This document shows positions 23,270 through 32,632 of a stretch of DNA of 33,144 nt, piece by piece. The stretch lies in NCBI GenBank assembly GCA_005889075.1, contig VBDQ01000022.1, positions 1 to 33,144 of the forward strand, read 5' to 3'. The translations under genes and the position numbers were made by a program. Source of the DNA: Chloroflexota bacterium. GTDB lineage: Bacteria > Chloroflexota > Limnocylindria > P2-11E. How positions within the stretch are numbered: position 1 is the stretch's first letter; the number at the start of each line of letters is the position of its first letter. The notes beneath the pieces were generated by a model. It did no database searches. It had not been told where the DNA came from and saw only the letters and a list, made by a program, of their open reading frames with translations.

Positions 23270-24429
23270 CCGCGATCGAGACCGGATTCGACCTTACGCT
23301 CACCGAAGAGCAGGAGCTCGCGCGCAAGACGGCGCACGACTTCGCCGCGGAGAAGGTCCTCCCCCGCGCGGCCGAGATCGACGAGCAAGCCAAGATCCCC
23401 CGCGAGCTCATCGCCGAGATGGGGGCGCTCGGATTCATGGGTGCGTATGTCCCTGAGCAATACGGCGGCGCCGGTCTCGATGTCCTCTCGTACACGCTCA
23501 TCGTCGAAGAGATCAACCGGGCCTGCGCGTCGACCGGCGTCGCGCTCTGCTCGCACGTCTCGCTCGCGGTCGATCCGATCCTCCATCACGGCTCGGACGA
23601 GCAGAAGGCGCGCTATCTGCCAGCCCTTGCGAGCGGCGAGCGCATCGGCTGCTTCGCGCTCTCGGAGCCGGCGTCAGGCAGCGATGCGGCAGCGATGCGC
23701 ACGGGCGCGACGCGTCAGGGTGACTCGTGGATCCTCAATGGCACCAAGAACTTCATCACCAACGGATCGATCGCTGATGTGGCGATCGTCTTCGCGCAAA
23801 CTGATCCGACCGAGAGGCACAAGGGCATCGCCGCGTTCATCGTGGAGACGAAGACGCCGGGGTTCAGCGTCGGGAAGCTCGAGAAAAAGCTCGGGATCCG
23901 CGGCTCGGATACCGCACAGCTCGTCTTCCAAGATTGCCGCGTGCCCGCTGCGAACCTGCTTGGAGAGGTCGGGGAGGGTCTTCGCATCGCACTGTCGACG
24001 CTCGACGGTGGGCGCATCTCGATCGCCGCGCAGGCCGTCGGCATCGCGCGCGCGTGCCTCGAGGATTCGCTCGCATACGCGAAGCAGCGCGAAGCCTTCG
24101 GCAAGCGGATCGCGGACTTCCAGGCGATCCAGTGGATGCTCGCGGATATGGCTACCGAGATCGATGCGGCGCGCCTTCTCACCTGGCGGGCCGCGGCGGC
24201 GAAGGACGCCGGCGAGGATCACATCCTCGCTGCCGCCGAAGCGAAGCTGTTCGCCAGCGACGTTGCGGTACGCGCGGCGCGTGACTGCGTCCAGATCTTC
24301 GGCGGCTACGGATATCTCAAGGACTTTCCCGCCGAGCGCCACTACCGCGACGCGAAGATCACCGAGATCTACGAAGGCACGAGCGAGATCATGAAGCTCG
24401 TCATCGCCGAAGAGATCCTCAAGGAATGA
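23266..24429 (+). CDS. Acyl-CoA dehydrogenase (short-chain/butyryl-type), first copy
   Basis: FAD-dependent acyl-CoA dehydrogenase, 387 aa, making trans-2-enoyl-CoA and passing electrons to ETF. Markers are LTEEQELARKTAHDFA, the FAD/substrate stretch CFALSEPASGSDAAAM, WILNGTKNFITNG, and the C-terminal catalytic base Glu370 in EIYEGTSEI. Length and a Glu at this site fit the short-chain (butyryl-CoA) group. The ATG at 23266 overlaps the VOC stop (ATGA). The gene is followed by an Fe-S oxidoreductase and etfBA, its natural electron acceptors. A second copy lies at 28088. Confidence 0.93.
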   Translation: MTAIETGFDLTLTEEQELARKTAHDFAAEKVLPRAAEIDEQAKIPRELIAEMGALGFMGAYVPEQYGGAGLDVLSYTLIVEEINRACASTGVALCSHVSLAVDPILHHGSDEQKARYLPALASGERIGCFALSEPASGSDAAAMRTGATRQGDSWILNGTKNFITNGSIADVAIVFAQTDPTERHKGIAAFIVETKTPGFSVGKLEKKLGIRGSDTAQLVFQDCRVPAANLLGEVGEGLRIALSTLDGGRISIAAQAVGIARACLEDSLAYAKQREAFGKRIADFQAIQWMLADMATEIDAARLLTWRAAAAKDAGEDHILAAAEAKLFASDVAVRAARDCVQIFGGYGYLKDFPAERHYRDAKITEIYEGTSEIMKLVIAEEILKE

Positions 24430-26417
24430 CCGCGCCGACAGGACCGTTCGTCCCGGGAGGCGCGATCCTCCTGGCGCTCGCGATCCTCGGGTTCGGCGCG
24501 TTCTTCTGGCGAGCCTGGCGTCTCTATCGCTACATGCGCCTCGGCCGCGACGAGGCGCGCATCGACCATCCGTGGCGGCGTCTGCGCGACGAGCTCGTCG
24601 TGTATCTCGGACAGCGCAAGCTGCTGAAGCGCCCGTACTACGTGCGCGGTATCGCGCACGCCTTCATCTTCTGGGGCTTCCTCATCATCACGATCGGGAC
24701 GATCGATCTCCTCATCGACGGGATCGTCGGCTTCCACGTCCCCGGGATCGGCAGCGCGCTCTTCGCGTGGACGATCGACATCTTCGCCGTGCTGGTCCTC
24801 GCGTCGATCGCGGTCGCGGCGGCCCGTCGCGCGTACTTCCCGCCGCCTCGTATGCATGTCGCGCGCGACGGATACGTGATCCTCGGTCTGATCGGACTCC
24901 TCATGGTGACGCTCCTCGTGTTCGAGGGAGCCGGCAAGTCGGCCGGCCTTCTCGAGAAGGGCTACACCGCGCCGCCGATCGCGGGCGCGCTCCTCGGGTC
25001 GATCTTTTCGCACGACGCTGCCGGCATCGTGTTCCCGGTCGCGTGGTGGACGCACGTCGTAACCGTGCTGGCGTTCGCAGCGTACCTGCCGCAGTCGAAG
25101 CACCTCCACATCGTCACCACGCTGCCGAACGTCTTCTTCCGCAAGCAGACCCCGCGCGGCCAGCTGTCGCTCATCGAGGACATCGAGAACCAGGAGACCT
25201 TCGGCGCGGCCTCGCTCCGGGACCTGAGCTGGAAGCAGCTGCTCGATGGCTACACCTGCACGGAATGCGGCCGCTGCTCTGACAACTGCCCCGCGCTCGC
25301 GACCGGCAAGCCGCTCGATCCGCAGCGCATCGTTCTCGACGTCCGCGACCAGCTGCTGCGCGACGGCCCCAAGCTCCTCGCCGAGGCCAAGGGCGAGATC
25401 CCCTCGCCCGCGCATTTCACCGAGACGAAGCCGGAAGAGCTCTGGGCCTGCACGACCTGCGCGGCATGCGTCGAGGCGTGTCCGGTGACGATCGAGCACA
25501 TCGACAAGATCGTCGATATGCGCCGCTACCTCGCGCTCATGGAAGGCGCGGCGCCGCCCGAGGCGCAGCGCGCGATGACGAACATCGAGCGCGCCGGCAA
25601 TCCCTGGGGCGAGCCTCGAGAAACAAGGGGCGATTGGGCGAAGGAGCTCGGCGTGCCGACGTACACGGAGAAGCCCGACGCCGAATGGCTGTACTTCGTC
25701 GGCTGCGCGGCGTCCGTCGACCGGCGCAACCAGAAGGTCGCGCGCGCGCTCGTGCAGGTCCTGCGTGCGGCCGGCGTCTCGTTCGCGATCCTCGGCACGG
25801 AGGAGACTTGCAACGGCGATCCGGCTCGGCGTATCGGGAATGAATACCTCTGGCAAGTACAGGCGCAGCAGAACATCGAGACATTCAAGAAGTACGGCGT
25901 CCGCAAGGTCATCGCGAGCTGCCCTCACTGTTTCAACACCATCGCCAACGAGTACCCGCAGCTGGGCGGCTCGTACGAGGTCGTCCATGCGCTGCAGCTC
26001 GTCGACAGGCTCATCGCGGAGGGCAAGCTCAAGGTCGGCCGCGGGATGGCCGAGGCCGTCGCGTACCACGATCCCTGCTACCTCGGGCGGCACAACGGGG
26101 TCTACGACGCGCCGCGCGCCGTGCTCGACGCGGTGCCCGGCGTGCAGCGCGTGGAGATCGAGCCGTACCACCGCGAGCGCGGATTCTGCTGCGGGGCCGG
26201 CGGTGGACGGATGTGGATGGAGGAGAAGGTCGGGCAGCGCGTGAATCACCGTCGGATCGACCAGCTTCTCGCAACGAATAGCGGTGCCACCAAGGTCGCG
26301 AGCGGCTGCCCGTTTTGTTTGATCATGCTCGAGGAGGGCGTCGGGGCAAAGGGCGTGCAGGAGCAGATCCGCCCGGTGGACGTTCTGGAGCTCGTCGCGG
26401 GGAGGCTCGAGAGCTAG
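24426..26417 (+). CDS. Membrane Fe-S oxidoreductase (ETF:menaquinone oxidoreductase-like)
   Basis: Membrane-bound HdrD/GlpC-like protein, 663 aa. About five to six N-terminal membrane segments (residues about 12-220) resemble a NarI-like quinone-reacting domain. Two 4Fe-4S motifs follow: CTECGRCSDNCPA from Cys278 and CTTCAACVEACPV from about Cys342. Two CCG domains complete it, with GCAAS, ASCPHCFN, the HDPCYLGR and FCCGAGGG stretches, and SGCPFC. This architecture next to etfBA is known as an ETF:menaquinone oxidoreductase (EMR/EMO) that carries electrons from acyl-CoA oxidation into the membrane. Here it lies between an acyl-CoA dehydrogenase and etfB; the start ATG at 24426 overlaps the former. 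Confidence 0.9.
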   Translation: MTAPTGPFVPGGAILLALAILGFGAFFWRAWRLYRYMRLGRDEARIDHPWRRLRDELVVYLGQRKLLKRPYYVRGIAHAFIFWGFLIITIGTIDLLIDGIVGFHVPGIGSALFAWTIDIFAVLVLASIAVAAARRAYFPPPRMHVARDGYVILGLIGLLMVTLLVFEGAGKSAGLLEKGYTAPPIAGALLGSIFSHDAAGIVFPVAWWTHVVTVLAFAAYLPQSKHLHIVTTLPNVFFRKQTPRGQLSLIEDIENQETFGAASLRDLSWKQLLDGYTCTECGRCSDNCPALATGKPLDPQRIVLDVRDQLLRDGPKLLAEAKGEIPSPAHFTETKPEELWACTTCAACVEACPVTIEHIDKIVDMRRYLALMEGAAPPEAQRAMTNIERAGNPWGEPRETRGDWAKELGVPTYTEKPDAEWLYFVGCAASVDRRNQKVARALVQVLRAAGVSFAILGTEETCNGDPARRIGNEYLWQVQAQQNIETFKKYGVRKVIASCPHCFNTIANEYPQLGGSYEVVHALQLVDRLIAEGKLKVGRGMAEAVAYHDPCYLGRHNGVYDAPRAVLDAVPGVQRVEIEPYHRERGFCCGAGGGRMWMEEKVGQRVNHRRIDQLLATNSGATKVASGCPFCLIMLEEGVGAKGVQEQIRPVDVLELVAGRLES

Positions 26418-26442
26418 TGGACCTGAAGGACGGCAATCGGTC

Positions 26443-27213
26443 GTGAAGATCCTTATCCCGCTCAAGCAGGTGCCCGACTCGACGGTGCGTGTTTCGGTCG
26501 CGGCCGACGGCAAGTCGATCAAGACCGAGGGCGTCACCTGGTCGATCTCGCCGTACGACGAGTATGCGATCGAGATGGCGCTCGAGCGGAAGGACGCCGA
26601 TGCCTCGACAGTCGTCGCCGTCGTCACCGTCGGTCCGGCGCGGTCACGCGATGCGCTGCGCCAGGCGCTGGCGATGGGCTGCGACGAAGCCTCGCTCGTC
26701 GTCGCGGAGGAGACGGCCGCGCCGCTCGCGGTGGCGCGTGCCCTCGCCAAGGTCGTCGAAGAAGCGAAGCCTGATCTCGTGCTGTGCGGCAAGCAGGCAT
26801 CGGACGACGACCAGGGCTTCATCGGTCCTGCGCTCGCGGAGGTCCTCGGTTGGGCGCACGTCGCGACGATCACAAAGATCGTCCCTGCCGACGGTGCCGC
26901 CGAGCTCTGGCGTGAGGTCGAAGGCGGGCACGAAGTCTGGAAGGCCAAGCTTCCCGCGCTCGCGACCGTGCACAAGAGCGAGAAGGAGCCGCGCTATCCG
27001 AGCCTGCCCGGGATCATGAAGGCGAAGAAGAAGGAGATCCCCGAGCGCGCTTTCGCGTCGCTAAACGTCGATTCGTCCGCTCCTGCGCTGGAGATCGTCG
27101 CGATGGAGCCGCCACCAGCGCGCGGCGCCGGCAAGATCCTGAAGGACGGCGACGCCAAGCAGACCGCTCAGCAGCTCGCGACCTTGCTGCGAGACGAGGC
27201 GAAGGTCCTGTGA
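26443..27213 (+). CDS. etfB: Electron transfer flavoprotein beta subunit
   Basis: EtfB, 256 aa, the AMP-binding partner of EtfA in the soluble carrier between acyl-CoA dehydrogenases and the membrane oxidoreductase. It begins MKILIPLKQVPDSTVRV as in the family. It contains ISPYDEYAIEMAL, LCGKQASDDDQGFIGPALAEVLG, and the C-terminal PRYPSLPGIMKAKKKEI signature. The start is GTG at 26443 with GAAGGA about 14 nt upstream. The 25-nt gap before it is one of the few real gaps in the operon. The stop overlaps etfA. Confidence 0.95.
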   Translation: MKILIPLKQVPDSTVRVSVAADGKSIKTEGVTWSISPYDEYAIEMALERKDADASTVVAVVTVGPARSRDALRQALAMGCDEASLVVAEETAAPLAVARALAKVVEEAKPDLVLCGKQASDDDQGFIGPALAEVLGWAHVATITKIVPADGAAELWREVEGGHEVWKAKLPALATVHKSEKEPRYPSLPGIMKAKKKEIPERAFASLNVDSSAPALEIVAMEPPPARGAGKILKDGDAKQTAQQLATLLRDEAKVL

Positions 27214-28091
27214 AGATCCTCGTCGTCGCGGAGCGTAGGGATGGCGGTCTGCGGCGCGTGAGCCTCGAGCTCGCCGCGAAGGCGAAGGCGCTCGGCGAGG
27301 CGACGATCCTCGAGATCGCGGGCGACCGATATTCCCCGCTTCCGTTCGTGAGTGCTCTTGCGAAGAAGGTCGAGGCGGAGAAGCCCGATCTCGTGATGCT
27401 TGGCGCGACCCTCAACGGCCGCGATCTGGGCGCTCGTCTCGCGGCACGCCTGGGCCGTGCGTACGCCGCCGACGTCACCGCGCTCGCCGTATCGGGCAAC
27501 ACACTCGAGGTCGGGCGGCCGATGTATGCCGGAAAGGTGCGCGCCAAGGTGCGCGTCCAAATGCCGGCGGTAATCACGGTGCGGCCAGGGGCCATCCCGC
27601 TCGCCGAGAGCGCCGCATCGCCGGATGTCGTGAAGCTCGAGGCCGACACGTCCGCGGAAAAGCTCGAGTTTGTGAAGTTCGCGCCGGTCGCATCGAGCGG
27701 CAAGCGTGTGTCCCTGGCGGAGGCACGCGTGATCGTTTCTGGCGGGCGGGGACTCAAGGGTCCCGAGAACTGGCATTTGGTGGAAGACCTGGCAGACGCG
27801 CTGGGCGGCGCGGTCGGCGCATCGCGCGCGGTCACCGACGCGGGCTGGCGGCCGAATGAGGAGCAGGTCGGGCAGACCGGCAAGACGGTGACTCCCGACC
27901 TCTATGTCGCGCTCGGCATCTCGGGCGCCATCCAGCATCTTGCCGGGATGACGTCGAGCAAGGTCATCGTCGCGGTGAACAAAGATCCTGATGCCGACAT
28001 CTTCAAGGTCGCGGATTACGGGGTCGTCGCCGACGTCTTCGAGTTCGTGCCCGCTTTCACCGAGGCAGTGAGGAAGGCTCGGTCATCGTGA
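27210..28091 (+). CDS. etfA: Electron transfer flavoprotein alpha subunit
   Basis: EtfA, 293 aa, slightly short for the family. The C-terminal FAD domain is clear: [13 protein letters not shown], then [40 protein letters not shown] and [20 protein letters not shown]. The N-terminal domain is reduced but has [22 protein letters not shown]. It starts with GTG at 27210, overlapping etfB as GTGA, and its stop overlaps the second acyl-CoA dehydrogenase, so the three are probably made in fixed ratio. Confidence 0.95.
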   Translation: MKILVVAERRDGGLRRVSLELAAKAKALGEATILEIAGDRYSPLPFVSALAKKVEAEKPDLVMLGATLNGRDLGARLAARLGRAYAADVTALAVSGNTLEVGRPMYAGKVRAKVRVQMPAVITVRPGAIPLAESAASPDVVKLEADTSAEKLEFVKFAPVASSGKRVSLAEARVIVSGGRGLKGPENWHLVEDLADALGGAVGASRAVTDAGWRPNEEQVGQTGKTVTPDLYVALGISGAIQHLAGMTSSKVIVAVNKDPDADIFKVADYGVVADVFEFVPAFTEAVRKARSS

Positions 28092-29263
28092 GGCCCTTCG
28101 CCGCTGGGACCGAGCGCGATCTCGCGGACGCGGTCGCGGACTGGGCCCGAGGGCTCACGCCAGTGATCGCGGAAGCCGAAAAGGCGGGCGCGATCCCGCG
28201 CGGGGTCATCGCCGATCTCGGCCGACTCGGGGTCCTGGGCATGACGATCCCCGAACGCGATGGCGGCCTCGGCGCATCCAGCGTGGCGTTCGCCCTCGTG
28301 CTCGAGGAGCTTGCCGCGGCCTGGCCGTCGCTCTCGGTCGGCGTCGCGGTCAACAGCGGCATCGTCGCGGGGACGATCGTGCGCCACGGAACAGCCGAGC
28401 AGCGAGCGCAGCTGCTGCCGCGCCTCCTGGACGGGATCGGCCTCGGCGCATTCGCGCTGACCGAGCCGACATCGGGCAGCGACGCCGCAGCGCTCCGCAC
28501 GACGGCCCGTCGGGACGGCGAAGGCTGGCGCATCGACGGCCGGAAGCAGTTCATCACCAACGCGCGCTACGCGCCGTTCGCGATCGTGTTCGCGCGCGTC
28601 GGCGAGGCAGACCGAGTCGTCGCTTCGCGCCCAGGGGCCCCTTCCCCTGCCCACGCTGGCATCACGGCGTTCGTCGTCCCGCTCGACGCGCAGGGCGTAT
28701 CGGTCGGTCCGCACGAGCGCAAGCTCGGGCTGCATGCCTCGGACACGAGCGCCCTCGTGCTCGACGGCGCGCGCGTCGGCGCCGGCGCGGTGCTCGGCGA
28801 AGAGGGCAAGGGATTCGCGATGGCGCTTGCCGGCCTCGACGGAGGGCGGATCGGCATCGCCGCGCAGGCCGTGGGCATCGCCCGAGCCGCGCTGTCGGTC
28901 GCGCGCGCGTACGCGAGGGACCGCAAGCAGTTCGGGCGCGCCATCGGCGAGTTCGACGGCGTGCGCTTCCCGCTGGCCGAGCTCGAGGCGCGCCTCGCGG
29001 CCGCGCGGATGCTCGCGCTTCGCGCGGCGTGGCTCAAGGACCGTGGCCGGCCGTTCACACGTCAAGCGTCGATGGCCAAGCTCTTCGCGAGCGAGATGGC
29101 GCAGAAGGCGACGCACGCCGCGGTGCAGACACTCGGCGGCAACGGCTACATGCGCGATTACGCGGTCGAGCGTTACGCGCGTGACGGCCGAGCGACGACG
29201 ATCTACGAAGGGACGAGCGAGATCCAGCGTCTGGTGATCGCGCGCTCGCTGCTGGCCGCATGA
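28088..29263 (+). CDS. Acyl-CoA dehydrogenase, second copy, with extra loop
   Basis: FAD-dependent acyl-CoA dehydrogenase, 391 aa, paralogous to the copy at 23266. It shows AFALTEPTSGSDAAAL, GWRIDGRKQFITNA and the catalytic Glu374 in TIYEGTSEIQ. Between IVFARV and GITAFVV (residues about 170-191) it has roughly 12 residues more than the paralogue, and that segment (SRPGAPSPAHA) is encoded by GC-rich repeat copy g. The start GTG at 28088 overlaps etfA. Directly before the mutase gene it may act on isobutyryl-CoA, 2-methylacyl-CoA or butyryl-CoA; sequence does not settle which. Confidence 0.92.
   Translation: MRPFAAGTERDLADAVADWARGLTPVIAEAEKAGAIPRGVIADLGRLGVLGMTIPERDGGLGASSVAFALVLEELAAAWPSLSVGVAVNSGIVAGTIVRHGTAEQRAQLLPRLLDGIGLGAFALTEPTSGSDAAALRTTARRDGEGWRIDGRKQFITNARYAPFAIVFARVGEADRVVASRPGAPSPAHAGITAFVVPLDAQGVSVGPHERKLGLHASDTSALVLDGARVGAGAVLGEEGKGFAMALAGLDGGRIGIAAQAVGIARAALSVARAYARDRKQFGRAIGEFDGVRFPLAELEARLAAARMLALRAAWLKDRGRPFTRQASMAKLFASEMAQKATHAAVQTLGGNGYMRDYAVERYARDGRATTIYEGTSEIQRLVIARSLLAA
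28621..28649 (-). repeat. GC-rich repeat, copy g (inverted match to copy d)
   Basis: Twenty-nine bases whose reverse complement matches 13117-13146 at 27 of 30 aligned positions. It lies in frame inside the second acyl-CoA dehydrogenase and accounts for most of the loop missing from the paralogue at 23266. Confidence 0.75.
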
Positions 29264-30927
29264 CGATTCAAAAGACCAAGACCGCGAAGCAACGCTGGCT
29301 CGACGAGGTATACGGCCCCGCGGTGAAGCGGCGCCCCGAGCGAAAGTCGCGCTTCTCGACGCTCTCGGACGATCCGGTCGATCCGCTCTACACCGCGGAC
29401 GACCTCGAGGGATTCGATCCCGACCGCGATCTCGGTTTCCCGGGCGAATTCCCGTACACCCGCGGCGTCCAGCCCTCGATGCACCGCGGGCGCCTCTGGA
29501 CGATGCGGCAGTTCGCGGGATTCGGCTCGGCGGAGGATTCGAACGAGCGGTTCCATTACCTGATGACGCAAGGCGTGACCGGACTTTCGGTCGCCTTCGA
29601 CATGCCGACGCTCATGGGCCGCGACTCGGACGATCCACTCTCGCGCGGCGAGGTCGGCCGGGAGGGCGTCGCCGTCGACTCGCTGCGCGACATGGAGATC
29701 CTCTTCGACCGTATCCCCCTGGATCAGGTCACGACCTCGATGACGATCAACGGGCCCGCGTCGATCGTCTGGGCGATGTACCTCGCCAACGCCGAGAAGC
29801 GGGGCATCCCACTTGACCGGCTCGGGGGCACGATCCAGAACGACTGCCTCAAGGAGTACATCGCGCAGCGCGAATGGATCGTGCCGGTGAAGCCGGCGAT
29901 GGCGGTCGTCGTCGACACGTTCCGCTACGGGTCGCGCGAGGTTCCGCGCTGGAACACGATCTCGATCTCCGGCTATCACATCCGCGAGGCTGGCGCGACC
30001 GCGCTGCAGGAGCTCGCGTTCACGCTCATCGACGGGCTCGAGTACGTGAAGTGGGGAGTCGAAGCCGGTCTCGACGTGGACGATTTCGTCCCGCATCTCT
30101 CGTTCTTCTTCGACGTCCACAGCGATTTCTTCGAGGAGATCGCCAAGTTCCGCGCCGCGCGCCGGATCTGGGCCCGCGAGATCGAGCGGCGTTATCACCC
30201 GCGCAACGAGCGTACCCTTTTGCTCCGGACGCACGCGCAGACCGCCGGCGTCTCGCTCACGGCGCAGCAGCCGTACAACAACGTCGTACGGGTGACGCTG
30301 CAGGCGCTCGCCGCGGTCCTCGGCGGGACGCAATCGCTCCACACCAACTCGCTCGACGAGACGTACGCGCTCCCGACGAAGGAAGCCGTCACGCTGGCGC
30401 TACGCACGCAGCAGGTGATCGCCCACGAATCGGGCGTCGCGGACACCATCGATCCGCTCGCAGGCAGCTATTACCTCGAGCACCTCACCCAGCGGATGGA
30501 GGAAGGCTTCGCGCGCTACCTCGCCGAGATCGAGAAGTTCGGCGGCATGGTCGAGGCGGTCGAGCGCGGCTACCCGCAGCGCGAGATCATCGAATCGGCC
30601 TTCCACTTCCAGCAGCAGGTCGACGAAGGCGAAAAGGTGATCGTGGGCATCAACAAGTACGCCACCGAACGGGAGCCACCGATCCCGACGCTCGCGATCG
30701 ATCCGGAGGTCGAGCGAAAGCAGGTCGAACGCCTCGCCGAGACGCGGCGCACCAGGGACAAGGCGCGTTGGAAGCGCGCGCTCGACGAGCTGCGCGAGGC
30801 AGCGAAGACTGGCGACGAGCTCATGCCGCGCTTCCTCGAGTGTGCGCGCGCCTACGCGAGCGTCGGCGAGCAGGTGGCGGTGCTGAAGGATGTGTATGGC
30901 GTCTACCACGACCCCGGGTACTTCTAA
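29260..30927 (+). CDS. icmA: Isobutyryl-CoA mutase-type B12 mutase, large (substrate-binding) subunit
   Basis: Large subunit of an adenosylcobalamin-dependent acyl-CoA mutase, 555 aa, with the TIM-barrel substrate domain only; the B12 domain is separate (32629). In methylmalonyl-CoA mutase the CoA-acyl pocket has Tyr89 and Arg207; in isobutyryl-CoA mutase these are Phe80 and Gln198. Here RQFAGFG gives Phe85 and EYIAQREW gives Gln203, with the same spacing of 118. [26 protein letters not shown] and [18 protein letters not shown] also fit the isobutyryl-CoA mutase group, in which isobutyryl-CoA and n-butyryl-CoA interconvert. ATG 29260 overlaps the dehydrogenase. Automatic annotation would probably call it methylmalonyl-CoA mutase. 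Confidence 0.85.
   Translation: MTIQKTKTAKQRWLDEVYGPAVKRRPERKSRFSTLSDDPVDPLYTADDLEGFDPDRDLGFPGEFPYTRGVQPSMHRGRLWTMRQFAGFGSAEDSNERFHYLMTQGVTGLSVAFDMPTLMGRDSDDPLSRGEVGREGVAVDSLRDMEILFDRIPLDQVTTSMTINGPASIVWAMYLANAEKRGIPLDRLGGTIQNDCLKEYIAQREWIVPVKPAMAVVVDTFRYGSREVPRWNTISISGYHIREAGATALQELAFTLIDGLEYVKWGVEAGLDVDDFVPHLSFFFDVHSDFFEEIAKFRAARRIWAREIERRYHPRNERTLLLRTHAQTAGVSLTAQQPYNNVVRVTLQALAAVLGGTQSLHTNSLDETYALPTKEAVTLALRTQQVIAHESGVADTIDPLAGSYYLEHLTQRMEEGFARYLAEIEKFGGMVEAVERGYPQREIIESAFHFQQQVDEGEKVIVGINKYATEREPPIPTLAIDPEVERKQVERLAETRRTRDKARWKRALDELREAAKTGDELMPRFLECARAYASVGEQVAVLKDVYGVYHDPGYF
30885..30890 (+). promoter_or_regulatory. Shine-Dalgarno deciding the start of the DinB-repeat gene
   Basis: GAAGGA inside the 3' end of the mutase gene, 5 nt before the ATG at 30896. 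This spacing favours 30896 over the ATG at 30890, which overlaps the site itself. Confidence 0.55.
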
Positions 30928-32632
30928 AGAGGCGCTGCTTCGCCGGATCGCGCAGGGCTATCGCGCTCTGCGCTCTTCCCTCGAGGCCCTTCCGCGCGAG
31001 CGCTTCGGCGAGAAGCTCTCGACCGGGTGGTCGTTGAACGAGAACCTGCTGCATCTCGCGGCGTGGGAGGAGACCGTGCCCCCGCGTGTCGCTGGTGTGC
31101 TGTCCCGGGGCGAGGATCCGAAGCTCTACGACGAGATCGACTCGTTCAACGCTCGGGTCGCCGCCGAGTCGCGGGGTAAGAGCACCGACGAGCTCTTCGC
31201 GCGCTGGTCCGCGGCGCACGAGCGCGTTCTCGAGACCGTTCGCCAGCTATCGGATGACGCGCCACCGCTCGCGTTCGACGTCGTCGAGTGGAACACGACG
31301 AACCACTATCCCGATCACTTCGCCGACATAGGTGCGGCCGTTCGCGACGCCGCGGACCTCGTCCGTCTCATACAGACGAACTGGCTGCCGTTCCGTCTCG
31401 GTCTGCTTTCGCTCGGCCTCGCGGCGCTCGAGCAGACGACGTCGACAGGGTGGACGTACAAGGATCTCGCGGCGCACGCGGCCGCGTGGGAGGAGCGCAC
31501 CGCAACGCGGCTCGCGGTCTTCCGCGAAAGCGGCGAAGGGATGGCGGGCGTCGACGACACCGACCCCTTCAATGCGGCGGTCGTCGAGCGAACGCGGAGC
31601 CGCGATGGCGGCGACGTCCTGCGCGAGCTCGACGAGGCACACCGTGCCCTCGTGGCCGAGGTCGAGAAGCTCACGCCCGGACAGCTCCACGCCAACGACG
31701 ACTGGGTGATCACCGTCGTCGCCGGCAACAGCTACGGGCACTACGCCGAGCATCACGAAGAGCTCTTTGCCGCCGTGCCGCGAAAGCCAGGCGAGCTGCT
31801 GGCGAAGATGCGCGAGGGCTGGCGTCCATTCCGGAATGCCGTGGGCCGCGTCGGGCTCATTCCTCTCTCAGGCAGAACGTCCTCAGGTTGGACGTACAAA
31901 GGGATGCTCGGCCACGTCGCGAACTGGATCGAGAAGATCGGACCGGAGCTGCCGGTCCGGCTTCAAGGCAGACGTACCGAGGCTCTGCCCGACGTCGACG
32001 CTGAGAACCGCCGCGAAGCCGAGGCGGGGGAGTCGCGCGCTGAGGAGGAGGTCGTACGGCGGCTCGATGCCGCATACCGCGCGGTCGTCGACGCGGTCAA
32101 GGCGCTGCCGCCTGACGAGGACGTCCATTTCATGGCCGTTCGACTCATCTGCGGCGAGACGTACGGCCACTTCCCGGAGCATCTGCGGGAGCTCCTCGCC
32201 GCGCTTCCCAAGGACGCCCGTGCGATCCTCGCGCGGTTCGATGACGTCTGGCGGCGCTTCCGCGCCGGGATCCGCGAGCGCGGCCGCGGCGGACTCGGCG
32301 AGAAGACGCCTGCGGGCTGGACCTACAAGGACCTCTGCGCGCACGCCGCGGCGTGGTTGCAGGAAGCCGTGCGCGAGCTCGCCGCGAACGAGTTCACCGA
32401 CTGGAACGCGGGCACGATCCAGGAGTTCAACGACCGCGCGGTCGAGGCGCATCGCCTCGTCGGTGCGGAGGCGATGCTCGATGAGCTCGACACGTCTGCC
32501 CGGCGGATGCGCGAGGCGATCGCTGCGCTTTCGGACGAGCGCATCGCGAACGAGAAAGTCTTCGACATCGTCGCGTGGTGCACCTACCTCCACTGGGAAG
32601 ATCACTTCGCCGAGCTTGGGATCGACATTTGA
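30896..32632 (+). CDS. Protein of four tandem DinB-fold domains
   Basis: Protein of 578 aa that reads as four DinB (four-helix metal-binding) domains in a row, with no signal or membrane segment. Each repeat keeps a His in the second helix and a later HxxxH: His53/137/141, His194/282/286, His340/425/429 and His483/566/570, with 83-88 residues between the first two. Recurrent phrases are [15 protein letters not shown] and [10 protein letters not shown]. DinB proteins are usually single-domain; known members include thiol transferases and maleylpyruvate isomerase-like enzymes. The gene overlaps the mutase large subunit by 32 nt and the B12 subunit by 4 nt (TTGA), so it is co-translated with the mutase. 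Function unknown. Confidence 0.88.
   Translation: MASTTTPGTSKEALLRRIAQGYRALRSSLEALPRERFGEKLSTGWSLNENLLHLAAWEETVPPRVAGVLSRGEDPKLYDEIDSFNARVAAESRGKSTDELFARWSAAHERVLETVRQLSDDAPPLAFDVVEWNTTNHYPDHFADIGAAVRDAADLVRLIQTNWLPFRLGLLSLGLAALEQTTSTGWTYKDLAAHAAAWEERTATRLAVFRESGEGMAGVDDTDPFNAAVVERTRSRDGGDVLRELDEAHRALVAEVEKLTPGQLHANDDWVITVVAGNSYGHYAEHHEELFAAVPRKPGELLAKMREGWRPFRNAVGRVGLIPLSGRTSSGWTYKGMLGHVANWIEKIGPELPVRLQGRRTEALPDVDAENRREAEAGESRAEEEVVRRLDAAYRAVVDAVKALPPDEDVHFMAVRLICGETYGHFPEHLRELLAALPKDARAILARFDDVWRRFRAGIRERGRGGLGEKTPAGWTYKDLCAHAAAWLQEAVRELAANEFTDWNAGTIQEFNDRAVEAHRLVGAEAMLDELDTSARRMREAIAALSDERIANEKVFDIVAWCTYLHWEDHFAELGIDI

Noticed and set aside
24369-26975. Very long open frame (868 codons) on the minus strand opposite the Fe-S oxidoreductase and etfB
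   Set aside because: Its product is Arg/Ala/Asp-rich with no domain, while the plus strand encodes clear conserved proteins. High GC removes stops from the complementary frame.
29260-30927. Methylmalonyl-CoA mutase
   Set aside because: The Arg that binds the substrate carboxylate in that enzyme is Gln203 here and the paired Tyr is Phe85, which fits isobutyryl-CoA mutase.
30896-32632. Defence or toxin-antitoxin role for the multi-DinB protein
   Set aside because: The neighbours are all metabolic and coupled to it; no nuclease, toxin or mobile element is nearby.
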